Shown: positions 1-9,157, counted from the first letter of the stretch. The stretch is 26,639 bases of DNA from an uncultured Woeseiaceae bacterium (GCA_945787435.1 CALZHX010000320.1:1-26639), one strand, 5' to 3'. Numbers and translations are program-made. The notes: generated from the letters alone by a model not told the origin.

Positions 1-1
1 C

Positions 2-520
2 GTCAATCCGCTTATCGTCTGGGTTCGAACGCGGACCAATCCGTACCCTATTGTTCTGACCGCACTACGGGAAAGTGGTGTGACGGCCTTTTTTACCCGC
101 AGTTCGGCGGCGAACATCCCTGTGAACCTGGCCCTTTGCGAACGCCTCGATCTCGAGAAAGACACCTACTCCGTGTCGATTCCTCTGGGCGCGACAATCA
201 ATATGGGCGGCGCGGCCATAACAATCACGGTGCTTACGCTGGCAGCGACACATACGCTTGGCATTGTGGTCGATCTGCCGACGGCATTGTTGCTCAGCGT
301 AATTGCAGCGCTATCGGCCTGTGGCGCATCAGGCGTCGCCGGCGGTTCTCTGTTACTCATTCCGCTAAGTTGCGGCCTGTTCGGCATCTCCAACGACATC
401 GCGATGCAGGTTGTCGCAGTTGGCTTCGTGATCAGCGTTTTGCAGGACTCCGCAGAGACCGCGCTGAACAGTTCAACTGACGTCGTGTTTACAGCTGCGG
501 TCGCGCGAAAATCCGCCTAG
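2..520 (+). CDS. sstT: Serine/threonine:Na+ symporter SstT, 3' part only
   Basis: Sodium-coupled importer of serine and threonine in the inner membrane, of the dicarboxylate/amino acid:cation symporter (DAACS) family. The reading frame is open from base 2, so the gene begins outside the window and about 172 C-terminal residues are visible. They match my memory of E. coli SstT almost without gaps: the serine-rich re-entrant motif FFTRSSAANIPVN, the cation-site block SIPLGATINMGGAAIT, the hairpin ACGASGVAGGSLLLIP and the C-terminal QDSAETALNSSTDV. This separates it from the GltP/DctA branch. Its TAG stop lies in a CTAG palindrome shared with the stop of the convergent TRAP permease gene, so the two genes overlap by four bases and no terminator separates them. 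The start and its regulation are not visible. Confidence 0.95.
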   Translation, partial: VNPLIVWVRTRTNPYPIVLTALRESGVTAFFTRSSAANIPVNLALCERLDLEKDTYSVSIPLGATINMGGAAITITVLTLAATHTLGIVVDLPTALLLSVIAALSACGASGVAGGSLLLIPLSCGLFGISNDIAMQVVAVGFVISVLQDSAETALNSSTDVVFTAAVARKSA

Positions 521-1890
521 CTACCGTAAATTTGCTCAGGCAGCCAGGTGACGAGACCCGGGAAAACGGCAAGCAGCAGCAACGCAAATAGCTGGATTGC
601 GACGAACGGAATTACGCCACGATAGATTTGTGGCGTTGTGACCTCGGGCGGCGCGACACCCCGTAAATAGAACAACGCGAAACCAAAAGGCGGCGTCAGG
701 AATGAGGTCTGCAGGTTGATCGCGATCATGATGCCAAGCCAGACCGGGTCGAGCCCCATCGCGAGCAACACCGGGCCGACAATCGGGACCACGACAAATG
801 TGATCTCGATGAAGTCGAGCACGAATCCGAGCAGGAACATCACGAGCATTACAACAATCACTGCGCCGACGACCCCGCCGGGCAATGACTCAAGAACCGC
901 GCGCACGCCATCGTCACCGCCGTACCCACGGAAGACGAGCGAGAATATCGATGCGCCGATTAGAATCAGGAACACCATACTGCTGATACGCAATGTGCTT
1001 TGCATGACTTCCTGAAGGCGCGGGAGACTAAGCTGCCTGCGGCCAATGGCAAGCAGCAATGCGCCCATCGCGCCAACGCCCGCTGCTTCGGTGGGGGTTG
1101 CGACGCCGGCCAGGATAGATCCGAGCACGGCGAAAATGAGCGCCAACGGCGGTACTAATGCCCGGAGAACCTGCACGTAGCTAACACTATCGTGGGGGCC
1201 ATTACTGTGCGCGGGCATCGACTGCGGCTTGAAAAGCGCAACAGCAACAATGTAGAGCACGTACAAAAGTACCAGCAACAGGCCCGGAATCAACGCGCCG
1301 GCAAACAGGTCACCGACGGACACTGTCTTTGGCGAAAAAATACCCATTTCGAGCTGTGCCTGCTGATAGGCCGATGTCATGACATCACCCAGCATGACGA
1401 GAATAATCGATGGCGGAATAATCTGGCCCAGCGTACCCGACGCACAGATTGTTCCTGTTGATACTTCCGGCGAGTAGCCGCGACGCAACATCGTTGGCAA
1501 CGAGAGCAGGCCCATGGTCACGACTGTTGCGCCCACGATGCCAGTGCTCGCAGCCAGAAGCATTCCCACAAGCGTGACAGAGATCCCCAGCCCCCCACGC
1601 AGGCTGCCGAACAATCCACTCAGCGTCTCGAGCAAGTCCTCGGCAATCCGCGCACGCTCGAGAGTGACACCCATGAATACGAACAAGGGCACTGCGACCA
1701 GTGTCTCGTTGTTCATGATGCCGAACACGCGATTCGGCAACCCGGACAGCAGTGCCGCATTGAACTCGCCGGTCAGCACTCCGACGCCCGCGAAGATTAA
1801 CGCCGTGCCGCCCAGCGTAAACGCAACCGGAAAGCCCGCCAGCAACACCAGGATCACCGACACGAACAGCAATAGCGCGACCCACTCCAC
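517..1890 (-). CDS. dctM: TRAP transporter large permease (DctM family)
   Basis: Large membrane subunit of a tripartite ATP-independent periplasmic (TRAP) transporter, which carries organic acids inward using the Na+ gradient. The 457-residue length and about a dozen hydrophobic segments fit the DctM family. Family-like blocks include FMGVTLERARIAEDLL near residue 73, the glycine-rich stretch GTICASGTLGQIIPPSI near 150, GVATPTEAAGVGAMGA near 260 and NLQTSFLTPPFGFALFYL near 395. The start is a GTG whose first base is the last base of the TAG stop of the small-permease gene (TAGTG), pointing to translational coupling. The substrate cannot be read from the permease alone and no binding-protein gene lies nearby. 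Its 3' end overlaps sstT by four bases. Confidence 0.93.
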   Translation of the reverse strand: MEWVALLLFVSVILVLLAGFPVAFTLGGTALIFAGVGVLTGEFNAALLSGLPNRVFGIMNNETLVAVPLFVFMGVTLERARIAEDLLETLSGLFGSLRGGLGISVTLVGMLLAASTGIVGATVVTMGLLSLPTMLRRGYSPEVSTGTICASGTLGQIIPPSIILVMLGDVMTSAYQQAQLEMGIFSPKTVSVGDLFAGALIPGLLLVLLYVLYIVAVALFKPQSMPAHSNGPHDSVSYVQVLRALVPPLALIFAVLGSILAGVATPTEAAGVGAMGALLLAIGRRQLSLPRLQEVMQSTLRISSMVFLILIGASIFSLVFRGYGGDDGVRAVLESLPGGVVGAVIVVMLVMFLLGFVLDFIEITFVVVPIVGPVLLAMGLDPVWLGIMIAINLQTSFLTPPFGFALFYLRGVAPPEVTTPQIYRGVIPFVAIQLFALLLLAVFPGLVTWLPEQIYGS

Positions 1891-2393
1891 TATCGCTTAC
1901 GCCTTAATGTTGCGATCGACCGCATCAACATTGATATCCCCTGCAGGGCGACAGCCACAGGCATGACGATGACTATCGATTTCAACAACGGGATCATCGG
2001 GTAAGGCAGGCCGCCGGGCTCGCGCGAGGTTTCATGTATCGACCAGGCCGCCGCGGCGAAATCGTAGGCCATGAGAGCGAGGAACCCACAGAGTGGCAGC
2101 AGGAAGAAAACAACGCCGATCAGATCGACGATAGCGCGACTCTGCTCGCTCATCTTGCGGTAGAAAATGTCAACCCGGACGTGCTCTTCGTGCAGCAGCG
2201 TGTAAGCGGCGCCGATCATGAACACAGCGGCATGCATCCACGTAACCGACTCCTGCATCCAGATGAGTCCGGCATCGAAAACATAGCGCATGATGACGAT
2301 GACCGACGTCAAAATGACCATCGCCAGTGTCAGCCAGGAGGTGGTTTTGCCTGTGATATTGCTGATGCGGTCAAACAGGTTTTGTGGCGCCAT
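1890..2393 (-). CDS. dctQ: TRAP transporter small permease (DctQ family)
   Basis: Small membrane subunit that pairs with DctM in the TRAP complex. The 167 residues hold four clear hydrophobic segments, roughly 18-38, 46-68, 88-112 and 130-155, with the family pattern of a short polar loop after segment two (HEEHVRVDIFY), typical of DctQ. It starts four bases after the trkH stop and ends one base into dctM, so it appears to be translated as part of a trkA-trkH-dctQ-dctM message. I see no good Shine-Dalgarno sequence in the four-base gap, so reinitiation after trkH is likely (inference). A DctP binding protein would normally be encoded beside this pair but is not present in the window. Confidence 0.9.
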   Translation of the reverse strand: MAPQNLFDRISNITGKTTSWLTLAMVILTSVIVIMRYVFDAGLIWMQESVTWMHAAVFMIGAAYTLLHEEHVRVDIFYRKMSEQSRAIVDLIGVVFFLLPLCGFLALMAYDFAAAAWSIHETSREPGGLPYPMIPLLKSIVIVMPVAVALQGISMLMRSIATLRRKR

Positions 2394-2397
2394 CGTC

Positions 2398-3849
2398 TCA
2401 GTGGCGCCAGAACGTTGGCGTAATCAGAACCAGCAAAGTGAATATCTCAAGTCGGCCGAGCAACATGCCTGCAACTGCGACCCACTTCGCCGTATCACTC
2501 AGCGTCATGAAGCCGGTCGCGACGTCGCCGAGGCCGGGTCCAAGATTATTCAATGTGGCAGCTATTGCGGAGAATGCGGTCACCTGGTCCAGGCCCGTTG
2601 CCATCATCAAAAGCATCAGCACAACGAACACAACAATGTATACGGAGAAGAATCCCCATACAGCGTCAACAACACGGAATCCCACGGCCTTGTTGCCAAG
2701 TTTGACCGGAATCTCGGCACTTGGATGAACCAGCCGCGCAATCTCGCGCACACCCTGTTTGTAGATCAACAGACAGCGGATGACCTTGATGCCGCCGGCG
2801 GTCGAGCCAGCACAGCCACCGATGAAGCTCGCAAAGATCAATGCAACCGGGAGGAAAACGGGCCAGGTTGCGTAGTTGGCCGTTGTGAACCCCGTGGTGG
2901 TCGCGATCGACACAGCCTGGAAAACGCCGTTGATAACAGCGTCTCCGGGATTTGTGTAACTGCGATGATAAAACAGGCCCGCGACAACGAGTACCGAAAG
3001 CGCGATGAGGATCAGCGTGTAGGCCTGAAACTCGGGGTCCTGAGCGTAGTGCTTTATCGACACGTAGCGCCAGGCAAAAAAGTGCAGCGAGAAATTAATG
3101 CCGGCCGCGAACATAAACACGATAGCGACGATATCGATTGCCGCGCTGTTGAAATAGCCGATGCTGAGGTCGTGAGTTGAGAAGCCGCCGATGGCGACGG
3201 TAGAAAACGCGTGACACAAGGCATCAAACCAACCCATCCCGGCAACCATGTAGCTGACTGCACACGCAATCGTGAATGCGAGATATACATACCACAGCGC
3301 CTTTGCCGTTTCCGTAATGCGCGGTGTCAGCTTTGTGTCCTTGACGGGCCCCGGAGTTTCGGCGCGATACAGCTGCATGCCGCCGACGCCAAGCATAGGA
3401 AGTACCGCGACTGCCAGTACGATGATTCCCATACCACCAAGCCACTGTAGCTGTTGTCGATAGTAGAGAATCGAGCGCGGTAACTCGTCGAGGCCGGTGA
3501 GTATGGTCGCGCCAGTCGTCGTGAGCCCGGACATGGATTCGAAAACTGCGTCCGTGATGGACAAGGTAATCGCATCGGCGAAATACAATGGCGCGGCACC
3601 GAAGGTGCCCAGCACCGTCCAGAACGCCGCAACAACCAGGAAGCCGTCGCGAAGCCGCAAATCCTTGCGCGACCGGTGTACCGGTATCCAGATCAGCAGG
3701 CCGGCCACAAACGTAAGGCCAAAGGCTTCGACGAACGGCAGCCACGTGGGCTCTTCGAACAGAACCGCAATAAGGACGGGCGGTAACATCGTCAGGCTGA
3801 ACATCATGACCAGCAGTCCAAGAATTCTCTGTACTACTGTCCAGTTCAT
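2398..3849 (-). CDS. trkH: Trk potassium uptake channel subunit TrkH
   Basis: K+-conducting subunit of the Trk system in the inner membrane, 483 residues, the usual length. Four pore-loop repeats of the TrkH/KtrB superfamily can be seen: LTTTGA near residues 109-114, IGGFST near 220-225, TTTGFT near 317-322 and NLGPGL near 435-440, each with the central glycine of the selectivity filter. The block FIGGCAGSTAGGIKVIR near 342-358 is strongly conserved in TrkH. It lies 15 bases downstream of trkA, which encodes its regulatory partner, so co-transcription is likely. The downstream TRAP genes follow four bases after its stop, which is an unusual partnership. Confidence 0.96.
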   Translation of the reverse strand: MNWTVVQRILGLLVMMFSLTMLPPVLIAVLFEEPTWLPFVEAFGLTFVAGLLIWIPVHRSRKDLRLRDGFLVVAAFWTVLGTFGAAPLYFADAITLSITDAVFESMSGLTTTGATILTGLDELPRSILYYRQQLQWLGGMGIIVLAVAVLPMLGVGGMQLYRAETPGPVKDTKLTPRITETAKALWYVYLAFTIACAVSYMVAGMGWFDALCHAFSTVAIGGFSTHDLSIGYFNSAAIDIVAIVFMFAAGINFSLHFFAWRYVSIKHYAQDPEFQAYTLILIALSVLVVAGLFYHRSYTNPGDAVINGVFQAVSIATTTGFTTANYATWPVFLPVALIFASFIGGCAGSTAGGIKVIRCLLIYKQGVREIARLVHPSAEIPVKLGNKAVGFRVVDAVWGFFSVYIVVFVVLMLLMMATGLDQVTAFSAIAATLNNLGPGLGDVATGFMTLSDTAKWVAVAGMLLGRLEIFTLLVLITPTFWRH

Positions 3850-3864
3850 CGTGTGGGTATACGC

Positions 3865-5241
3865 CTAGACGAAGGACACGCCGACCTGGAACAATTTTTC
3901 CAGGTTTTCTATTTTGCGGCGGTCGGTCAGGAACAGGATCACGTGGTCGTCGGTTTCAACAACCGTATCGTGGTGCGCGATGATGACCTGGCCGTCGCGC
4001 ACCAGCATGACGATGGCGGCACCTTTGGGGAGATCGATATCCTCGATCTTGCGACCGACAACCTTGGATTCGCCCTCCTCGCCATGTGCGATAGCTTCGA
4101 TGGCTTCGGCCGCGCCGCGCCGCAGCGAGTGCACCCTGACGACATCGCCGCGCCGCACATGTGCCAACAGCGAGCCGATTGTGACCTGCTGTGGCGAGAT
4201 TGCGATATCAATGCTGCCCGCCTCGACCAGGTCTACATAAGAAGCGCGGTTAATGAGTGCCATGACTTTGTTTGAGCCGAGTCGTTTAGCAAGCATGGAA
4301 CTCAGGATGTTGGCCTCCTCGGAGTTTGTCAGGGCACAGAACACGTCAACGTTATCGATGTTCTCCTCGAGCAGCAGCTCCTCGTCGGCAGCATCACCCA
4401 CGAGCACAATCGCCTTGTTGAGCTGTTCAGAAATGTGGCGCGCCCGGCGCGGGTCTCGCTCGATAATCTTGACCTGGTTGGTTTGCTCGAGCGCGAGCGC
4501 CAGCCGCACGCCAATATTTCCGCCACCGGCGATGACGACGCGGCGAACCGGGTCTTCAAGACGCCGCATCTCGCTCATGAAGACACGAATGTCCTTGCGA
4601 TCAGCGATGAAAAAGACCTCGTCACCCTCCTGGATGACCGTGTCTCCCTCTGGCAGCATGGCTTTGCCTTGCCGATAAATCGCGGCGATTCGACCCTCTG
4701 TGTTGGGCACATGTTCTTTAAGCGTTGCGATGCGCTGGCCGACCAGCAGGCCATCGCGATCAGCCTTTACGCCGACCAGGCGGACACGACCGTCAGCAAA
4801 ATCGAGAACCTGTGATGCCCCGGGATACAGGATCAGCTGCTCAACGTACTCACATACCAGCTGCTCGGGGCTGATACGCACGTCGACCGGGATCGCGTCC
4901 TGCGTGAAGAGGTCCTTGGCATTCATGTATTCCGCCGCGCGTATACGAGCAATCTTCGTCGGCGTGTGGAACAGCGTGTAGGCCACCTGGCAGGCGACCA
5001 TGTTGGTTTCGTCGGCGTCGGTGAGGGCGACGACAATGTCAGCATCATTCGCGCCAGCGCGATCGAGCACCTCAGGATGCGCGGCATGACCAACTACGGT
5101 GCGGATATCGAGCCGGTCCTGCAATTCGCGCAGCACCTCAGGCCGCATGTCGACAACAGTGACCTCGTTGGCCTCTTCGCGCGACAGGTGATACGCAGCT
5201 GATGAGCCGACCTGCCCTGCACCGAGAATGAGAATTTTCAT
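3865..5241 (-). CDS. trkA: Trk system regulatory subunit TrkA
   Basis: Cytosolic NAD(H)/nucleotide-binding protein that assembles under TrkH and gates it. At 458 residues it is the long, duplicated form: two RCK_N Rossmann domains, with GAGQVG at residues 7-12 and GGGNIG at 239-244, each followed by an RCK_C (TrkA_C) domain, near 145-225 and 370-455. The acidic residue ending strand two is seen in the first half (VVDMRP) and second half (IIERDP), as expected for dinucleotide binding. The ATG start is the natural N-terminus because MKILILGAGQVG is the family's first strand. Together with trkH this gives a complete Trk pair; the ATP-binding SapD/TrkE component is not encoded here. Confidence 0.96.
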   Translation of the reverse strand: MKILILGAGQVGSSAAYHLSREEANEVTVVDMRPEVLRELQDRLDIRTVVGHAAHPEVLDRAGANDADIVVALTDADETNMVACQVAYTLFHTPTKIARIRAAEYMNAKDLFTQDAIPVDVRISPEQLVCEYVEQLILYPGASQVLDFADGRVRLVGVKADRDGLLVGQRIATLKEHVPNTEGRIAAIYRQGKAMLPEGDTVIQEGDEVFFIADRKDIRVFMSEMRRLEDPVRRVVIAGGGNIGVRLALALEQTNQVKIIERDPRRARHISEQLNKAIVLVGDAADEELLLEENIDNVDVFCALTNSEEANILSSMLAKRLGSNKVMALINRASYVDLVEAGSIDIAISPQQVTIGSLLAHVRRGDVVRVHSLRRGAAEAIEAIAHGEEGESKVVGRKIEDIDLPKGAAIVMLVRDGQVIIAHHDTVVETDDHVILFLTDRRKIENLEKLFQVGVSFV

Positions 5242-5260
5242 TTTTCTTCTAGGATGTCCG

Positions 5261-5279
5261 AGCAGCGAACGACGCTGCT
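5261..5279. other. Small perfect hairpin between uvrD and trkA
   Basis: AGCAGCG and CGCTGCT form a 7-bp perfect stem around a 5-base loop in the 51-base gap between the uvrD stop and the trkA start. Neither strand has a U-tract after it, so it is not a classical intrinsic terminator. It may damp read-through or mark an RNA structure; this is inference. Confidence 0.3.
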
Positions 5280-5292
5280 TCAGGCTGTAAGT

Positions 5293-7455
5293 TTACATCA
5301 GATCGAGATTTGCATAGCTCAGAACGAGCCATTTTGTGCCGGCTGTCTCAAAATTCACCTCAACTCGCGCATGTGCGCCCTGTCCTTCGCAGTTAAGAAT
5401 GACGCCGTCGCCAAATTTTCCGTGCCGAACGCGCTGACCCAGCCTTATACCGAGCTCGCCTCCAGCATCGGTCGCTTTCGATCTGCGCGCCGGTGAACGC
5501 ATCGGCCGCGTTACCTGGACGCGCGGCCGGATTTCCTCGACGTGTTCATCAGGAATCTCGGCAATGAACCTTGATGGCTGGGAAAAATTATCCATTCCAT
5601 ACAGGCGACGTTGTTCGGCGTAAGTGACGTACAGTGTTTGCTTGGCGCGTGTGATGCCCACGTAGCAGAGGCGGCGCTCTTCCTCGAGACCACTGGGATC
5701 CGCGATGGATCGCTGGTGAGGGAACAGGCCGTCCTCCATGCCGGACAGGAACACGAGGGGAAATTCGAGGCCCTTGGCGGAGTGCATCGTCATCAGCTGG
5801 ACACAATCTTCCCAGGCGTCCGCCTGGCCTTCACCTGCTTCGAGGGCGGCATGCGAGAGGAACTCGTCGAGCGGCGACATCTCCTGGGCCGGGTCCGGCT
5901 CGAAGCCCTGCGCTGCGCTAACCAGCTCGAGCAGGTTCTCGACACGGGTCTCGCCCTTCTCTCCCTTGTCCTTCTTGAAAAACTCGATAAGCCCGCTGGC
6001 ATGGATGGTGTGGTCGACCTTCTCCTGCAGGTCCATCCCGGCAATGTCGCGCGACATCACTTCGATCAGGTTCAGGAATGCGAGCACCGCGTTGGCGGCA
6101 CGACCATTGAGCTCGTCGCTGGCCACGGCTCCCGCGGCACGCCACAATGAACAGCTGTTCGCGCGCGCATACGCGCGCATGATTTCGACTGTGCGTGCGC
6201 CGATACCACGTGTCGGCTTGTTAACAATGCGTTCAAACGACGAATCGTCGTCGCGATGGGAAATGAGTCGCAGGTAGGCAAGCGCGTCCTTGATTTCGGC
6301 ACGCTCGAAGAACCGCAGGCCACCGTACACACGGTAGGGAATGCCGGCGTTGATCAGGCCTTCCTCAAGTACACGAGACTGCGCATTTGAGCGATACAGG
6401 ATCGCCGCATCAGCACGCAGATTGCCCTGGTCGATCCAGTCGCGAAGCCGACCTATGACGAAGTCTGATTCGTCGCGTTCGTTGTACGCGGCATAGACCT
6501 TGATCGATTCGCCCTCGGCGCCGTCTGTCCACAGGTTCTTGCCCATGCGTGAGGTGTTATTCGCGATGACAGCGTTTGCCGCATTGAGAATCGTCGCGGT
6601 CGAGCGGTAGTTCTGCTCCAGTTTGATGACCGATGCCGATGGAAAATCCTTCTGGAAGCGATAAATGTGTTCGACCCGCGCGCCGCGCCAGCGGTAGATG
6701 GACTGGTCATCGTCGCCAACAACAAACGGGATTCCCTTGTCACCGGCGAGCAGCCGCAGCCAGGCATACTGGATCGAATTGGTGTCCTGGAATTCGTCAA
6801 CGAGAAGGTGCTGAAAGCGCCGCCGGTAGTGATCGAGCAGCTCGGCATTGTCACGCCAGAGTTCATGGGCGCGCAGCAGGAGCTCGGCAAAATCGACAAG
6901 CCCGCCACGCTGGCAGACCTCTTCATAGGACTGGTAGAGCGCGATCATCTGCCGCCGCGTTGGGTCCCCTTCATCATCGAGGTGTTGCGGCCGCAGCCCC
7001 TCGTCCTTCTGACCGTTGATGAAGTACTGAATCTCTCGCGGTACCCAGCGGCTATCGTCGATCTCGAGGTTCTTGAGCAGCCGCTTGATTAGGCGAAGCT
7101 GGTCATCCGAGTCGATAATCTGGAAGTTCTGCGGCAGGCTGGCCTCGCGCCAGTGACGCCGCAACAGGCGGTGCGCGAGTCCATGAAATGTGCCGATCCA
7201 GAGGTGGCCGACCGGCATGTTGAGCAAGGACTCGATGCGACCGCGCATCTCGGCCGCGGCCTTATTCGTAAACGTAACAGCCAGCAGGCTGTTGGGTGAC
7301 AGCCCTTCGACGTCGATCAGCCACGCGGCACGATGGACGAGCACGCGGGTCTTGCCACTGCCGGCACCGGCAATAACAAGCGTGGGCTCGGACGGCGCTG
7401 TAACAGCCTGGCGCTGAGCGTCGTTCAGAGATTCGAGGATCGGGGTAACGTCCAC
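5293..7455 (-). CDS. uvrD: DNA helicase II UvrD
   Basis: 3'-5' superfamily 1A DNA helicase acting in nucleotide excision repair and methyl-directed mismatch repair. It is 720 residues, the same as E. coli UvrD, and alignable from memory end to end. Visible motifs are Walker A AGAGSGKT (29-36), motif Ia TFTNKAAAEM, motif II DEFQDTN, motif III GDDDQSIYRWRGA, motif IV QNYRS, motif V LMTMHSAKGLEFPLVF and motif VI YVGITRAK. The C-terminal LGQRVRHGKFGDGVI block is the UvrD-type Tudor-like domain, which sets it apart from Rep. The start is GTG; MDVTPILESLN lines up with the E. coli N-terminus, so no upstream extension is needed. I found no LexA box in the 82 bases upstream, unlike E. coli uvrD. Confidence 0.97.
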   Translation of the reverse strand: MDVTPILESLNDAQRQAVTAPSEPTLVIAGAGSGKTRVLVHRAAWLIDVEGLSPNSLLAVTFTNKAAAEMRGRIESLLNMPVGHLWIGTFHGLAHRLLRRHWREASLPQNFQIIDSDDQLRLIKRLLKNLEIDDSRWVPREIQYFINGQKDEGLRPQHLDDEGDPTRRQMIALYQSYEEVCQRGGLVDFAELLLRAHELWRDNAELLDHYRRRFQHLLVDEFQDTNSIQYAWLRLLAGDKGIPFVVGDDDQSIYRWRGARVEHIYRFQKDFPSASVIKLEQNYRSTATILNAANAVIANNTSRMGKNLWTDGAEGESIKVYAAYNERDESDFVIGRLRDWIDQGNLRADAAILYRSNAQSRVLEEGLINAGIPYRVYGGLRFFERAEIKDALAYLRLISHRDDDSSFERIVNKPTRGIGARTVEIMRAYARANSCSLWRAAGAVASDELNGRAANAVLAFLNLIEVMSRDIAGMDLQEKVDHTIHASGLIEFFKKDKGEKGETRVENLLELVSAAQGFEPDPAQEMSPLDEFLSHAALEAGEGQADAWEDCVQLMTMHSAKGLEFPLVFLSGMEDGLFPHQRSIADPSGLEEERRLCYVGITRAKQTLYVTYAEQRRLYGMDNFSQPSRFIAEIPDEHVEEIRPRVQVTRPMRSPARRSKATDAGGELGIRLGQRVRHGKFGDGVILNCEGQGAHARVEVNFETAGTKWLVLSYANLDLM

Positions 7456-7537
7456 GTCGGGAAATAGTCGCGTTCGGGAAAACGCGCCATCTTAACAAAC
7501 TGGGGCGCTTTCAGGGCCCGGCAGTTTCTGCGCTAAA

Positions 7538-9157
7538 TCACTGTTCCCAGAGCACGCCAAGGGAGTAGCGTGTGCGGTCGTATTCGATACGGGTATCGGT
7601 CGAGGCGGTCTCGCGGTACTCAATCTGGGCGACGAGCTTCAAACGCTGCGTAATGCGCCAGGTTGCGAGAAACTCGCCGTCGATCGATTCGAGTGTCTTC
7701 GGCCCGGCAACCGGGTTGTTATACGCAAACGCATTCGGATAGTCGTAATTGCGATAGTAGGCATTCAACTCGAGATCGAAGCGCCGGCCCGGGGCCCAGT
7801 GAAACTCGAAGTTATACGCGTCACGCGTGAAATCGTTGTAACCGACATAGCGGTCCTGCCGATCCATGAGTTCATAGCCAAAGCCGAACCAGATGTCATC
7901 GGTAATACGCTGTCGTGCGAGCACTCCGAATTCCAGGTAGTCGTAACGCAGCGCCGGGTTGGTGACCAGCTGGTTGCCATTAAGATCGTAGGAGGGTCGA
8001 TTGCTATAACGCCGGCTCGACTTCTCGACCGTAAAGCGTAAAAGAGAGCTTGCAGCGAACTTGTACTGCGCACTGCCGCCGAATAAAAAGTACTCATGAT
8101 CGTATTCAGGAACGACTTCCGCATCCTCGTAGTCCCACAACTGGCCTTTCATGCGCAGACCAAACGAGAATTTGCCAAAACCCTGTAGGACCGATATTTC
8201 GGGTCCATAACGCCTGTAGTTCATGCGGTTATCGATTTCTACACCAGCGGCAGTCCGGGGGTTACCCGTGTCCGGATCGGTGTAGACCTCGTCATGTTGC
8301 GCGATGGTGAACGCAGTGTAGACGCGACGGCGGCGATCGCCTTCGCGACGATCGTACTCACTGCCAAAACGCAATTCGTGGACGAACTCATCGGCGTTGT
8401 TTTCTGTATCGCCATCGTAGAATCGACCCAGAAGACGATAAGCGCCGAAGAAGTTCTCCCACTTCAGGCTGTTTACCGAGTACTTGGCGACGAAGTCGAC
8501 CGGTACAAACGTGCCCGCGATGACTTCCGGCGTCACAATAGGCAGCGCCGGATCGGCAAAATCTATATATGGCCCGCTTGGTGCACGAAAGATGTTGTCA
8601 TCGGACCCTATACCAACACGTGCGCGTAAGTCGAAGCTGACAGCGGGTTTTTCCTTTTCTTTACGACGCTCTTCGCGGACGAGAACCGGGTCCGTAGTTT
8701 GCCGCTCTGCCTGCAGTCGCGAGATCGCGATGATCGCCATTTTGCGAATCTTGTCGTTCTGTTCCTGGTCGGCAGCGCGGCGGAACCAATCCAGCGCCTC
8801 GCCAACGTTTCCGGCCGCATAGGCGTTAAGTCCGAGGTTGTAGTGCGATATGACACGTAACTCGGGGGTCTCGGCTGACTTCAGCAGAGAGACACGGGCG
8901 CGGGTGTGTTGCTGGGCATGGTAGTTGGCGACGCCCGTATTGAAGTGCAGCATCGGTGCGTCCATGCCCGCCTCACTGGCTTCCTGGTACCGAAGCAGAG
9001 CAGCCCAGTAGAGCTCGTCGCGGAACAGGCGATTGCCGTCCTCGAACGAATCGTAGGCAGCCGCAAGCGCCGACGGCGAGATCGCAAGGCACGAAATTGC
9101 CGTTAGTAGCGCTAGTGCGCCGGTCGCTTTTCGGCGGCCGAATTTTTCACGCATCAC
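7538..9157 (-). CDS. Secreted TPR-domain protein with C-terminal outer-membrane beta-barrel
   Basis: Not a named family that I can assign with certainty. An N-terminal signal peptide (basic start, hydrophobic core, Ala-rich end near residue 33) is followed by three or so TPR-like helical repeats over about 37-150, with the typical spacing of YWAALLRYQEASEAG, MLHFNTGVANYHAQQ and ISHYNLGLNAYAAGN. From about residue 175 to the end come alternating polar/hydrophobic strands rich in Tyr, Phe, Arg and Asp (for example LRARVGIGSDDNIF), typical of a barrel of roughly 14 strands. This layout resembles the Slam/DUF560 outer-membrane proteins, though I cannot prove that family. The start is either GTG at 9157 or the next codon, ATG at 9154; neither has a good ribosome binding site. 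It lies downstream of the acidic-protein terminator, so it may have its own promoter. Confidence 0.75.
   Translation of the reverse strand: MMREKFGRRKATGALALLTAISCLAISPSALAAAYDSFEDGNRLFRDELYWAALLRYQEASEAGMDAPMLHFNTGVANYHAQQHTRARVSLLKSAETPELRVISHYNLGLNAYAAGNVGEALDWFRRAADQEQNDKIRKMAIIAISRLQAERQTTDPVLVREERRKEKEKPAVSFDLRARVGIGSDDNIFRAPSGPYIDFADPALPIVTPEVIAGTFVPVDFVAKYSVNSLKWENFFGAYRLLGRFYDGDTENNADEFVHELRFGSEYDRREGDRRRRVYTAFTIAQHDEVYTDPDTGNPRTAAGVEIDNRMNYRRYGPEISVLQGFGKFSFGLRMKGQLWDYEDAEVVPEYDHEYFLFGGSAQYKFAASSLLRFTVEKSSRRYSNRPSYDLNGNQLVTNPALRYDYLEFGVLARQRITDDIWFGFGYELMDRQDRYVGYNDFTRDAYNFEFHWAPGRRFDLELNAYYRNYDYPNAFAYNNPVAGPKTLESIDGEFLATWRITQRLKLVAQIEYRETASTDTRIEYDRTRYSLGVLWEQ

Noticed and set aside
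2290..3180. 296-codon rightward open frame
   Set aside because: Lies wholly antisense to trkH and the end of dctQ; composition is His/Arg/Asn-rich with no fold pattern, as expected from the complement of a membrane-protein gene.
7508..7530. GGGC/GCCC hairpin followed by a T-rich stretch between the barrel gene and uvrD
   Set aside because: Only four paired bases with a large loop and an interrupted T-tract, and it lies before uvrD in the wrong place for the barrel gene's own end; too weak to list as a terminator.
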